The notes beneath the pieces were generated by a model, which was not told where the DNA came from, did not search any database, and saw only the letters and a list, made by a program, of their open reading frames with translations. Position numbers and translations under genes: made by a program. From Acidobacteriaceae bacterium (lineage in GTDB: Bacteria; Acidobacteriota; Terriglobia; Bryobacterales; Bryobacteraceae), in contig JAFAZU010000008.1 in the NCBI GenBank assembly GCA_019239585.1, positions 1 to 5,939 of the forward strand: a stretch of DNA of 5,939 nucleotides, given 5' to 3'. Positions 5,772-5,939 of the stretch are shown here, one piece after another (position 1 is the stretch's first letter; each line of letters starts with the position of its first letter).

Positions 5772-5939
5772 TGGATTGCGGGGTAAAGATCACGACCGAT
5801 TCGGCAGGAAGCTCAATCAATCCGGGGCGCAGCTCGTAATCCTCTTCCGAGCACATTACGTTCTTTTGGAGTCGTTGAACAGGCACGGCTTGACGGTCGA
5901 CTGCAAAGTTGACGGCCACTTCAAACGGACCTCGGCGCA
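5710..5939 (-). CDS. Probable GH13-type glycosidase, C-terminal fragment
   Basis: The reading frame is open from the right edge of the window to a TAG at 5710-5712, giving 75 whole codons with the upstream part missing. The sequence FEVAVNFAVDRQAVPVQ, then VMCSEEDYELRPGLIELP and AESVVIFTP, has the layout of the small C-terminal beta-sandwich of GH13 alpha-amylase-like enzymes: 'ALNFsdxPqxVpl', 'vLLsTxD', 'LPPxsvviL'. Malto-oligosyltrehalose trehalohydrolase or an alpha-glucosidase (DUF3459-like tail) are the closest types I can think of; no catalytic residues are in view, so the assignment is tentative. The beta-sandwich seems to end near VVIFTPQ, and the last 20 or so residues are an unconserved-looking tail encoded antisense to the conserved 3' end of the phosphatase. 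A GTG at 5919 is not the true start, because the family-like sequence continues upstream of it. Confidence 0.55.
   Translation of the reverse strand, partial: RRGPFEVAVNFAVDRQAVPVQRLQKNVMCSEEDYELRPGLIELPAESVVIFTPQSITEELAFPSAPGRMTRSAFV

Noticed and set aside
1..5939. Search for tRNA/rRNA, CRISPR arrays, transposase fragments, att sites, and phage-defence or toxin genes
   Set aside because: No direct repeat array, cloverleaf, transposase or integrase motif, or defence-type domain was seen; coding sequence fills nearly the whole window.

Overview
The window is about 5.9 kb of bacterial chromosome: five complete protein genes and two cut by the window edges, tightly packed, with no RNA genes, mobile elements or CRISPR. 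The best guess for the source is an acidobacterium or a similar soil or plant-debris bacterium. That rests on moderate-to-high GC, several Tat- or Sec-exported carbohydrate enzymes, a secreted alkaline phosphatase of the PafA type, and a secreted hypothetical protein resembling ones I associate with Acidobacteriota. No phylogenetic marker is present, so this is inference.

Layout: (1) bases 1-101, minus strand, are the N-terminus of an ABC transporter ATPase. It diverges across 49 bp from (2) 151-831, plus strand, a secreted protein of unknown function. (3) 847-2067 and (4) 2080-3066, both minus strand, form a two-gene unit read from 3066 leftwards: a secreted GH43 arabinanase-like hydrolase, then, 12 bp later, a Tat-exported enolase-superfamily enzyme of the mandelate racemase / sugar-acid dehydratase type. 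(5) 3116-4162, plus strand, is an aldo/keto reductase with a twin-arginine N-terminus, diverging from the GH43 gene across another 49 bp. (6) 4188-5771, plus strand, 25 bp further on, is a secreted PafA-like alkaline phosphatase. (7) 5710-5939, minus strand, is the C-terminus of a probable GH13-type glycosidase; its 3' end overlaps the phosphatase antisense by 62 bp.

How they may work together: the GH43 enzyme would cut plant arabinan outside the cytoplasm. The enolase-superfamily enzyme and the aldo/keto reductase are plausible handlers of the released sugars or sugar acids, and the phosphatase would take phosphate from organic esters. All five complete products carry an export signal under the preferred starts. 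No transporter or regulator for arabinan use is visible here.

I did not find a clearly new multi-gene system. The best leads are a His in place of the usual metal-ligand Asp in the exported enolase-superfamily enzyme, and a start-site ambiguity in the aldo/keto reductase that would decide whether it is exported.
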